Source of the DNA: Fretibacterium sp.
GTDB lineage: Bacteria > Synergistota > Synergistia > Synergistales > Aminobacteriaceae
Length of the DNA stretch: 33,331 nt
Reading direction: 5' to 3'
NCBI GenBank assembly: GCA_024681935.1
Contig: JAIKZX010000045.1
Span: forward strand, 1 to 33,331
The position numbers and the translations under genes are program-made. Below, piece by piece: positions 27,401 through 33,331 of the stretch. The number at the start of each line of letters is the position of its first letter. The first letter of the stretch is position 1. Below the pieces are notes generated by a model. The model was not told the origin of the DNA. It saw only the letters and a list, made by a program, of their open reading frames with translations, and ran no database searches.

Positions 27401-27819
27401 CGAAGGAGGCCGGGTCGGAGGCGGACTTCCGCGTTGTGAGCCTCAAAATCACGGGTAAGGCATCATCCCCCTCTTTCTCCAATATCAAGGTCTCCGGGTC
27501 CACCAGGAAGGACGCCGGGGCCAGCCAGAAAAAGGACGAACAGGCTGCTCAGCAAAAACAGAAGCCGGCGGCCCCCACTCAGCCCGTCAAGAAAGACGAG
27601 GTTGTGAAGAAGGCCAGCGACAAGGCCGCGGATAAGCTGATTGACGCCATCATCCCCGGGAGCGGGAAACAGACCCCCGCTCAGCCTCAGGGCAATAAGG
27701 GCACGCAGCAGGCCCAGCAGGAGCAAAAGAAGGATAAAAAAGAGGAGATCAGGGATAAGCTCAAGGAGGATCTGAGCAGAGAACTCCAGAAGGGCCTGGG
27801 GGGGCTCTTCAAACGGTAA
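24484..27819 (+). CDS. Large AsmA/TamB-like envelope protein (lipid-transfer bridge-type repeats)
   Basis: 1111 aa; single N-terminal TM, long repetitive beta-rich segments (GTASYQGTKISGYPVERVAAGVSYSGGRVTVSDIQASILNIPINGEI), low-complexity Q/K C-terminus. Confidence 0.75.
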   Translation: MTHIEEQKRRIQARRGNALLKCLLGLVLFLAVAGSILSFVDIGGSLILSIAQKALKEQLNLDLAASGVSGNPVKGYTLHDFTLAAGGSGKILSAKSLAARINFTALFRGAIRLAEIAVGGVEMDLDQFIADVQKIKLPKGEDSGGSTEIPIDRISLVDSRFTSQWGTVEVSEVGANIQGTALGVDVDGRVNGVPVRGGADLDIASGVLINRSDINFGKGKILATGGIQPVSPTDKTNTLNLHGSVQGLDLKELTALWPSALKAEDYDGTAGLNLEVTGTSETLKLKGTASYQGTKISGYPVERVAAGVSYSGGRVTVSDIQASILNIPINGEIAIATHPGKIPSIMVKLDARDAALDGLDKALHLPELKGLGGRIASFNANIQGPANALNGTVSLSAPRISYQDKGLTNIAAQVKLSKGDTVAVNSKFSFEGAQGFLQGSAASLLTSPKLDLTANLKDLDVKSVAEMIPDSSQYGLDGKVTASLAVRGSLSNPAVSGTISSPRLSGWGQKLDKPSLAFSFANNVLSLQKSSGTLNGMPIHVSGTVGPLTSSTPDVNINATVTVSPAALKAYVPDIDSYALKGNVNAGVKVQGKLPNPSLSLLASSANLQAMNMLTARDIEVTTALGGDLTKLEKIALNAKAKSLTASGLTLTNLAADVSGTAQELKLNSFRAEVGGAPLTASGTVKTAPAVNANISVRGKGLDLAALTKEFPDLKGQLSGKADLTFDLTSDARGNSGKGSITSSAIKAFGLKLSEVKLPLSLTGNTFASMGGTAKVYGGSAKNDLTCDLSRSTFTDQLQASGVDVNALIQDMTGGLGGKITGQGKLNLKLSGSAAKKLSYSGSGQASVGAGGITGFKWLDLATRLYGTKGIQYSSVTAPFTIQTGKLILKAGSIVNATKNNPLYLYAKLPQDGAVNFDSTLNITAEGSLNYQLVNALVGGGKGSFEGLASVLKGGKGLEDSLKQVLGGGWKGAKEAGSEADFRVVSLKITGKASSPSFSNIKVSGSTRKDAGASQKKDEQAAQQKQKPAAPTQPVKKDEVVKKASDKAADKLIDAIIPGSGKQTPAQPQGNKGTQQAQQEQKKDKKEEIRDKLKEDLSRELQKGLGGLFKR

Positions 27820-27835
27820 CGGGAGGTCTTCTTTA

Positions 27836-29230
27836 ATGGCCCAGTCAGCGGAACGGCACGGGCGATTTCTATCCGATTCCCTGGCAGTGCGCCATAAGTA
27901 TATGACGGAGACGTCTATCCCAGCCCTGATAGGGGCTCTTTCGGTGCCGACCATCATCAGCATGATGGTGACAAACCTCTACAACATGGCGGATACCTTC
28001 TTCGTCGGGCGCATTTCCACTCAGGCAACTGCCGCTGTCGGCGTCGTCCTGCCGGTGATGAACATCATTCAGGCCGTAGGCTTCTTTTGCGGGCATGGGT
28101 CGGGAAACTACCTGTCCCGCAAACTGGGGGCCGGGGAAACGCGCGAGGCGGAGGAGATGGCCGCGACGGGCTTCACTCTGGCATTTCTGCTGGGAACGGG
28201 CATCCTCCTTGCGGGGCTTCTGAAATCAGAAGCCCTTTCCTACGCGCTGGGAGCCACAAGGACCATTATCCGGGACACGCAGAACTACATGAGGATCATC
28301 CTTTACGCCGCGCCGCTGATGACCTCACAGATTGTGGTGAACAACCAGCTCCGCTACCAGGGCAGCGCGGTCTACGCCATGGCGGGGCTGGTAAGCGGGG
28401 CGGTGCTGAACATCGCGCTGGACCCTCTTTTCATCTTCGTCTTTGGAATGGGAGTGGCGGGCGCGGCCTGGGCGACAACCCTGAGTCAGTGCGTCAGTTT
28501 CTGTATTCTGCTCTTTGGCAGCACACGGGGCCCCAATCTCCATCTAAGGCCCAAAAACATCCGCATGAACGCACACTACCTCCTGGAAATTGTGAACGGC
28601 GGCTCGCCCTCCCTCTTCCGCAACGGCCTGATGAGCCTCTCCACCGTCATGCTGAACCACATGGCCGGGACGCTGGGAGGGGACGCCGCTATTGCCGGGA
28701 TGTCCGTGGTCAATCGGGTGATGCTGTTTGCAAACTCAGCGCTCATTGGTTTTGGCCAGGGATTTCAGCCTGTTTGCAGCTACAACTACGGCGCGGGGCT
28801 GCACGGGCGGGTTAAGGACGCGTACAAATTCTGCGTGCGGTATGGAACGCTGTTTCTGGTATTTGTGGCTATCCTGAGCTCTGCCTGCGCGGATTCGATT
28901 ATCCGCTTCTTCCGCAGCGACCCGAAGGTCATCGCCATCGGCGGCTTTGCGCTTCACTGGCAGATGGCCACGCTTCCCCTGAACGCCTCGTTTACGCTCT
29001 CCAACATGCTGCTGCAGTCCATCGGCAAGGGGGGAAGGGCAACGGTTATTGCCTCCGCGCGCTCCGGGTTATTCTTTATCCCGTCCCTCCTCATCCTCTC
29101 CCGGCTGTTTGGGCTCTTCGGCGTGCAGATTGCGCAGCCCTGCGCGGATATCTGCGCCTTCCTCCTCGCCATCCCACTGACCTGGTCCGTGTGGAGGGGA
29201 ATGAACGACGTCAAAAGTATGGTTTGCTGA
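27836..29230 (+). CDS. MATE family efflux transporter
   Basis: 464 aa; ALIGALSVPTIISMMVTNLYNMADTFFVGRISTQATAAVGVVLPVMNIIQAVGFFCGHGSGNYLSRKLG. Confidence 0.93.
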   Translation: MAQSAERHGRFLSDSLAVRHKYMTETSIPALIGALSVPTIISMMVTNLYNMADTFFVGRISTQATAAVGVVLPVMNIIQAVGFFCGHGSGNYLSRKLGAGETREAEEMAATGFTLAFLLGTGILLAGLLKSEALSYALGATRTIIRDTQNYMRIILYAAPLMTSQIVVNNQLRYQGSAVYAMAGLVSGAVLNIALDPLFIFVFGMGVAGAAWATTLSQCVSFCILLFGSTRGPNLHLRPKNIRMNAHYLLEIVNGGSPSLFRNGLMSLSTVMLNHMAGTLGGDAAIAGMSVVNRVMLFANSALIGFGQGFQPVCSYNYGAGLHGRVKDAYKFCVRYGTLFLVFVAILSSACADSIIRFFRSDPKVIAIGGFALHWQMATLPLNASFTLSNMLLQSIGKGGRATVIASARSGLFFIPSLLILSRLFGLFGVQIAQPCADICAFLLAIPLTWSVWRGMNDVKSMVC

Positions 29231-29243
29231 AGGGGAGAACAGA

Positions 29244-30068
29244 ATGTCAGATGAGATCGATATCCTGACGGAGGAGGCCGTCCGCGCCTGCCTGTCGAAG
29301 GGAAGCCCCGTGCGACGCGTTATCTGCCTGGAGACGGTGGACTCCACCAACACCTACGCCAAGCGTCTGGCGCAGAGCGGAGCAGAGAGCGGAACGCTGG
29401 TCATTGCCAACCAGCAGACGGCGGGCCGTGGGCGGCGGGGGCACTCTTTCGTCTCGCCGCCGGGGACGGGGCTCTATATGACGCTGATCCTGCGCCCAAC
29501 GGCGGATATGGAACTGTTCCAGATAATCACCGTGGCGGCGGCAGTCGCCGTGTGCCTCACGCTGGAGGCTTTGACGGAGGCGCGGCCGCTCATCAAATGG
29601 GTAAACGACATCTGTCTGCGCTGCGGGGACACGGGGGAAGAACGCAAAGTCTGCGGCATCCTGAGCGAGGCTGTGACCGATACCGGAACCGGAAGTGTCG
29701 GGAGCGTGGTGGTTGGGCTGGGAATCAACCTCACGACGCGGAACTTTGGGGGGCTGGAGGGCATCGCGGGCTCCGTCTTTCCGGAGGCCGGGACAAAGAG
29801 CGTGGGCCGGCCCCCCATCGCGGCGGGCATCGCAGAGCGCCTGATGGATTTCGCCGGGCGGCTGGGGGACCCGGATCTGATCTCCGCCTACCGGAAACGC
29901 TCGCTGCTCCTGGGGCGGGAAATCACCTACAGCCAGGACGGGGAGACCCGCCGGGCCCGGGCGCTGGACGTTGACGCTCAGGGCGGCCTGGTGGTGGAGA
30001 ATGAAAACGGCCAGACACTGACACTCCGGTCCGGAGAGGTCTGTCAGGTCCGGCCGCTCAAAAGCTGA
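29244..30068 (+). CDS. birA: Biotin--[acetyl-CoA-carboxylase] ligase (mono-functional, no HTH domain evident)
   Basis: 274 aa; ETVDSTNTYAKRLAQSGAESGTLVIANQQTAGRGRRGHSFVSPPGTGLYMTLIL, IKWVNDICL, VVGLGINL. Confidence 0.93.
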   Translation: MSDEIDILTEEAVRACLSKGSPVRRVICLETVDSTNTYAKRLAQSGAESGTLVIANQQTAGRGRRGHSFVSPPGTGLYMTLILRPTADMELFQIITVAAAVAVCLTLEALTEARPLIKWVNDICLRCGDTGEERKVCGILSEAVTDTGTGSVGSVVVGLGINLTTRNFGGLEGIAGSVFPEAGTKSVGRPPIAAGIAERLMDFAGRLGDPDLISAYRKRSLLLGREITYSQDGETRRARALDVDAQGGLVVENENGQTLTLRSGEVCQVRPLKS

Positions 30069-30072
30069 AAGG

Positions 30073-30639
30073 ATGAAGGCTATGGAAAAGAAGTTTTTGA
30101 CCATCCGGGACCTTGTGCTCTGCGCACTGTTCGCGGCGCTGGTCGCTGTGGGGACGTTTATCAAGATACCGACGCCGCTGCTTCCGCTGACGCTCCAGAC
30201 GCTCTCCGTGGTGTTGTCCGGACTTGTGCTGGGACGCAAACGAGGGGCTGTGGCCGTCGCCGTTTATGTCGCGGCGGGGCTCATCGGGCTGCCGGTGTTC
30301 TCTCAGGGCGGGGGGCCGGGCTATGTGCTGAACCCCACATTTGGTTACATTGTGAGTTTCATCGCCGGGGCGTGGACGGCAGGCTTTCTGGCCGAGCGGC
30401 TGAAACCGGGGCTGTGGAACTGGGTGCTGGCTGGCGCGGCGGCCATCGTACTGATCTACGCCATTGGAATCCCCTACTATTACGTCGTTGCGCGTTGGTA
30501 TCTGGGCAAGACCCTGGCGGCCGGAGTCCTGCTGTGGACCTTTGTGCTGATGCCGCTGCCGGGCGACCTCCTCTCCTGCGTCGCCGCGGCGCTGATCTTC
30601 CAGCGGCTCCGGGCCTTTCTGAATATCAGACCGCTCTGA
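30073..30639 (+). CDS. bioY: Biotin transporter BioY
   Basis: 188 aa; LPLTLQTLSVVLSGLVLGRKRGAVAVAVYVAAGLIGLPVFSQGGGPGYVLNPTFGYIVSFI; follows birA. Confidence 0.95.
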   Translation: MKAMEKKFLTIRDLVLCALFAALVAVGTFIKIPTPLLPLTLQTLSVVLSGLVLGRKRGAVAVAVYVAAGLIGLPVFSQGGGPGYVLNPTFGYIVSFIAGAWTAGFLAERLKPGLWNWVLAGAAAIVLIYAIGIPYYYVVARWYLGKTLAAGVLLWTFVLMPLPGDLLSCVAAALIFQRLRAFLNIRPL

Positions 30640-30702
30640 CCGCGTGACTGAAAAAACAGGCCGGCACCTCCCGCGGGTTTCGAGGCGGAGTATAATTGTC
30701 TT

Positions 30703-31647
30703 ATGGAAACAGTTCATGGGAGCACAGGCTCACGAAACTCAAAATGGGTACAAGGGGTGCTGGCGGTTATCCTGGTTTGCAACCTTCTGGTCTCCGCCAT
30801 CAAGATTGCCGTGGGCTTTGCGACGGGGATGCCGTCCATCACCGCCGACGGCTATCATTCCATCACGGATTGTTTCTCGAACGTCATTGGCCTCATCGGG
30901 ACACGCATTGCCCACAAGCCCAAAGACGAGGACCACACCTACGGCCATGCCCGCTACGAGACGCTGGCGAGCCTGGCCATTGTCGCACTGTTGTTCATTC
31001 TGGGGCTCAACGTCCTGGAACAGAGTTTTAATGCCCTGTCCGAGCCTGATTTCCGTGTCCCTTCCGGCATGGAGCTGGCGCTCATCTCCTCAACCCTGGC
31101 CTTCAATCTCTTTGTTGTCGCGGCCGAGCGGCTGGCAGGGCGAAAGCTCGTCTCCATCATCCTGACAGCAGATGCCCAGCACACCCTCTCCGACGTTTAC
31201 GTCACCTGCGGAGTCCTGGCCTCCGTCCTCCTCATCAAGTACATGGGCGCGCCCGCCTGGATAGATTCCGCAATCTCCTTCCTCATCGCCCTGATGATCC
31301 TCAAAACGGCCTGTCAGATTTTTCATGTTGCGGCGGACGAGCTGACGGACCACATCGCCCTGGACCCAGCGGAAATCGCGAAGGTCGTGCTGAGCGACCC
31401 GGATGTGCACGGCATCCACAAGATCCGTTCCCGCCGGTCGGGCGACATGATTTACACCGACTTTCACGTCCAGTGCGACCCTGAGATGAAGCTGAAGGAT
31501 GTTCACGCCATGACGCACCGTCTTGAGGCACGCCTCAACGAACGTCTGGGGGTCTCCATCAGCTGCGTCATCCACACAGAGGACGAAACCCTTTCACGCG
31601 CATCGAAGCCTTTAGAAGACAAAACATCGCAGGCCCGCGATGCTTGA
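30703..31647 (+). CDS. Cation diffusion facilitator family transporter
   Basis: 314 aa; ADGYHSITDCFSNVIGLIGTRIAHKPKDEDHTYGHARYETLAS, TADAQHTLSDVYVTCGVLAS. Confidence 0.93.
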   Translation: METVHGSTGSRNSKWVQGVLAVILVCNLLVSAIKIAVGFATGMPSITADGYHSITDCFSNVIGLIGTRIAHKPKDEDHTYGHARYETLASLAIVALLFILGLNVLEQSFNALSEPDFRVPSGMELALISSTLAFNLFVVAAERLAGRKLVSIILTADAQHTLSDVYVTCGVLASVLLIKYMGAPAWIDSAISFLIALMILKTACQIFHVAADELTDHIALDPAEIAKVVLSDPDVHGIHKIRSRRSGDMIYTDFHVQCDPEMKLKDVHAMTHRLEARLNERLGVSISCVIHTEDETLSRASKPLEDKTSQARDA

Positions 31648-31691
31648 CCTTTTCCTACATGTTTTGAAGTCAGGCGGAGTGTATAACAATG

Positions 31692-31721
31692 AAAAAAACC
31701 GCTGCCCGGGGAGGGCAGCGG
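31692..31721 (-). terminator. Rho-independent terminator for the minus-strand response regulator
   Basis: Minus strand: CCGCTGCCC-TCCCC-GGGCAGCGG followed by TTTTTTT. Confidence 0.85.
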
Positions 31722-31773
31722 AGAGTCTGTGAAATAAAAGAGGCGTTCACTGACCGTGTACGCTGCTGCTGTC

Positions 31774-32559
31774 TTAAGCGTTTTGACTGAGGTTCTGCCA
31801 CTTCTTTGTCCTGAAGAAATTATCCACCGAGGCGATGATGTCCTCCCTGCTCATGGACTTGAGGAGGTAGCCGTCCGGCTTGAGGCTCATGACGCTCATC
31901 ACGCTGTCGCGGTCATTCTTGCCCGTGAGGAAAATCACCGGAATATGCGCGGTAGTCGGCTCGCTTCTGAGCGCCTCAAGCACCTGCGGGCCATTCATGA
32001 TGGGCATATCATAATCCAGCAGGATAAGATCCACCTGATGCTCTGCTATATAGGTGATGCCCTGCATGCCCGAGCGCGCCACCGTGACATTGTACTTCAG
32101 CCCCAGCCAGCTTCTCACTATCTGCAAGAACGTATAGTCATCATCCACAAGCAGTATTTGCTTCTCCACACTTAATTTGTTTTCCATCTTGAGCAGCGAG
32201 CTGATCTGAGAAGCGAGGGCCTTGACATCAAAGGGGCGGGCAACCTCGCGCACAATCACCTTCCCGGGGATGGTCTCCTTGACCTTCAGGCGTTCTTTGT
32301 CATAACCCACAATGCACAGCGGCTTATCTTCTTCGAGGCACATATCCCACAAATACGACAGGAAACCCGGGGAATTATACACAAAATCCCCTGTGAAAAA
32401 CACAATAACCTCTGCTTTATCCTTCTCAGCACTGATCTTGTCGGCATTTGGTTCAACGAGGATGGCTTCGATCTCCATTTCCTTCAGAACCGCAGTCAAG
32501 CGGTTAATCATCAGTGCCGACCCCTCATTTATCATTAAAATTTTTCCTGCCATATTCAT
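31774..32559 (-). CDS. Response regulator with degenerate N-terminal receiver-like domain and intact C-terminal receiver; no output domain
   Basis: 261 aa; C-terminal half ILLVDDDYTFLQIVRSWL...VDLILLDYDMPIMNGPQVLEALR...PVIFLTGKND is canonical REC; N-terminal half KILMINEGSALMINRLTAVLKEMEIEAILVE...EVIVFFTGDF is REC-like without the phospho-Asp. Confidence 0.82.
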   Translation of the reverse strand: MNMAGKILMINEGSALMINRLTAVLKEMEIEAILVEPNADKISAEKDKAEVIVFFTGDFVYNSPGFLSYLWDMCLEEDKPLCIVGYDKERLKVKETIPGKVIVREVARPFDVKALASQISSLLKMENKLSVEKQILLVDDDYTFLQIVRSWLGLKYNVTVARSGMQGITYIAEHQVDLILLDYDMPIMNGPQVLEALRSEPTTAHIPVIFLTGKNDRDSVMSVMSLKPDGYLLKSMSREDIIASVDNFFRTKKWQNLSQNA

Positions 32560-32592
32560 ACCTCCAAAATCATAATTCAGGGAAGAAACCCG

Positions 32593-32655
32593 TTAAGGCA
32601 CTCTGCCTAAAGCCGCTGCCGCACGGCGAAGCTGTCCCACACGTTCCCGAAGATG
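32593..32655 (-). pseudogene. Possible relic of an Hpt-protein C-terminus (HLRERVGQLRRAAAALGRVP*)
   Basis: Resembles the intact Hpt C-terminus EKERVEHLRAAARSFDW; nucleotide similarity visible (GAACGTGTGGGACAGCTTCG vs GAGCGTGTGGAGCACCTTCG). Confidence 0.4.
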
Positions 32656-32675
32656 TTATGTAAAAAACGCCGCCG

Positions 32676-32876
32676 TTATCCGCCTTCACTGCAGGCTGCC
32701 TCAGCCCGCAGCCCGTGCAGCGTTTCGATGCCATCCTTTTCCGACATCATTTGCCACAAGGAGATAATATCATACTTCCTGTTTTGCGAAAGGGCAATTT
32801 CCCTCATGCCGATACAGGACAGCCGCAGTCCGTCCCCGCCGGCCCTTTGAGCGGAGGGGAAACCGGGAGCCATCAC
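32676..32876 (-). pseudogene. Degenerate receiver-domain fragment (KYDIISLWQMMSEKDGIETLHGLRAEA)
   Basis: Matches the REC core pattern KYDIIxMDxMMPxMDGIETLxxIRA, but phospho-Asp is Trp and both REC ends are missing; start overlaps the Hpt stop. Confidence 0.5.
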
Positions 32877-33331
32877 GAAAGAATATCTTTAATCCGGTCC
32901 CAGTCAAAGCTGCGTGCCGCGGCACGAAGGTGCTCCACACGCTCTTTCTCGCCATCCGGGACGCTGAAGCCGTCCAGATAGTCCAGCGCGTACGTTATGC
33001 TGTCCGCGTCAAGACTTGCCGTAAACTCCCGGATGGACTCATACGCCTCGCGCAGCTCTTCTTCGGAGATAAGCGGCAGGGCCTCTTTGCTCCGCGCCTC
33101 CTGTGCCGGCGCGTAAAGCGGCGACAGCGCCTCACCCAGCGCACGGTAACGCGCCAGAAGGCCGTCAAGCTCCGCGTCCAGTGCCGCCTCGTCCCCCGCC
33201 TTTCCCGCAAACTCCAGCTTCTCCGCCAGCGCCCCCAGTTCCTTCGCTCCGATGGCCCGCGACGTGCTCTTCAGCGCGTGAACCTTGATTGTGGTGTTGA
33301 CCATGTCACGCGCGCGCCAGAAGTTCTCAAT
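32873..33331 (-). CDS. Hpt domain-containing protein, 5' truncated by window edge (probably C-terminus of a hybrid sensor kinase)
   Basis: Frame is open past the track start at 33304: IENFWRARDMVNTTIKVHALKSTSRAIGAKELGALAEKLEFAGK, typical Hpt helix with phospho-His. Confidence 0.82.
   Translation of the reverse strand: MENFWRARDMVNTTIKVHALKSTSRAIGAKELGALAEKLEFAGKAGDEAALDAELDGLLARYRALGEALSPLYAPAQEARSKEALPLISEEELREAYESIREFTASLDADSITYALDYLDGFSVPDGEKERVEHLRAAARSFDWDRIKDILS

Noticed and set aside
1-33331. CRISPR arrays, tRNA/rRNA genes, prophage or transposase genes
   Set aside because: No regularly spaced repeats, no tRNA/rRNA-like sequence and no integrase/transposase ORF recognised.

Overview
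The window is about 33.3 kb of GC-rich, densely coded bacterial DNA. It is probably from a Synergistota-like anaerobic diderm; this is inferred from gene content and was not tested. Its core (about 0.4-18.7 kb) is a divergently arranged catabolic island. On the minus strand lie DAP ammonia-lyase (ygeX), YgeY hydrolase, the knotted carbamoyltransferase YgeW and carbamate kinase. On the plus strand lie a Na+/solute symporter, SsnA aminohydrolase, YgfK, a hydantoinase/dihydropyrimidinase, a MoeA-like molybdopterin-binding protein, an XdhC-like factor, ModA, ModB, MoaA, MoaC and a Mog-MOSC fusion. This matches the ygeW-ygeX-ygeY-hyuA-ygfK-ssnA set associated with anaerobic purine/urate catabolism and selenium-dependent molybdenum hydroxylases. 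However, the hydroxylase itself and ModC are not in the window. The second half is mostly ordinary: a STAS protein, an NfnA/NfnB-like pair, DnaG, a thermonuclease, a giant AsmA/TamB-like protein, MATE, BirA-BioY and a CDF transporter. The right end has a tandem-receiver response regulator, then what looks like a decayed receiver/Hpt relic, then an Hpt protein running off the edge. Non-coding observations include several perfect hairpins, a promoter with a tandem repeat upstream at the left edge, a 7-1-7 palindrome over the NfnA promoter, and a 27-bp in-frame tandem repeat in dnaG.
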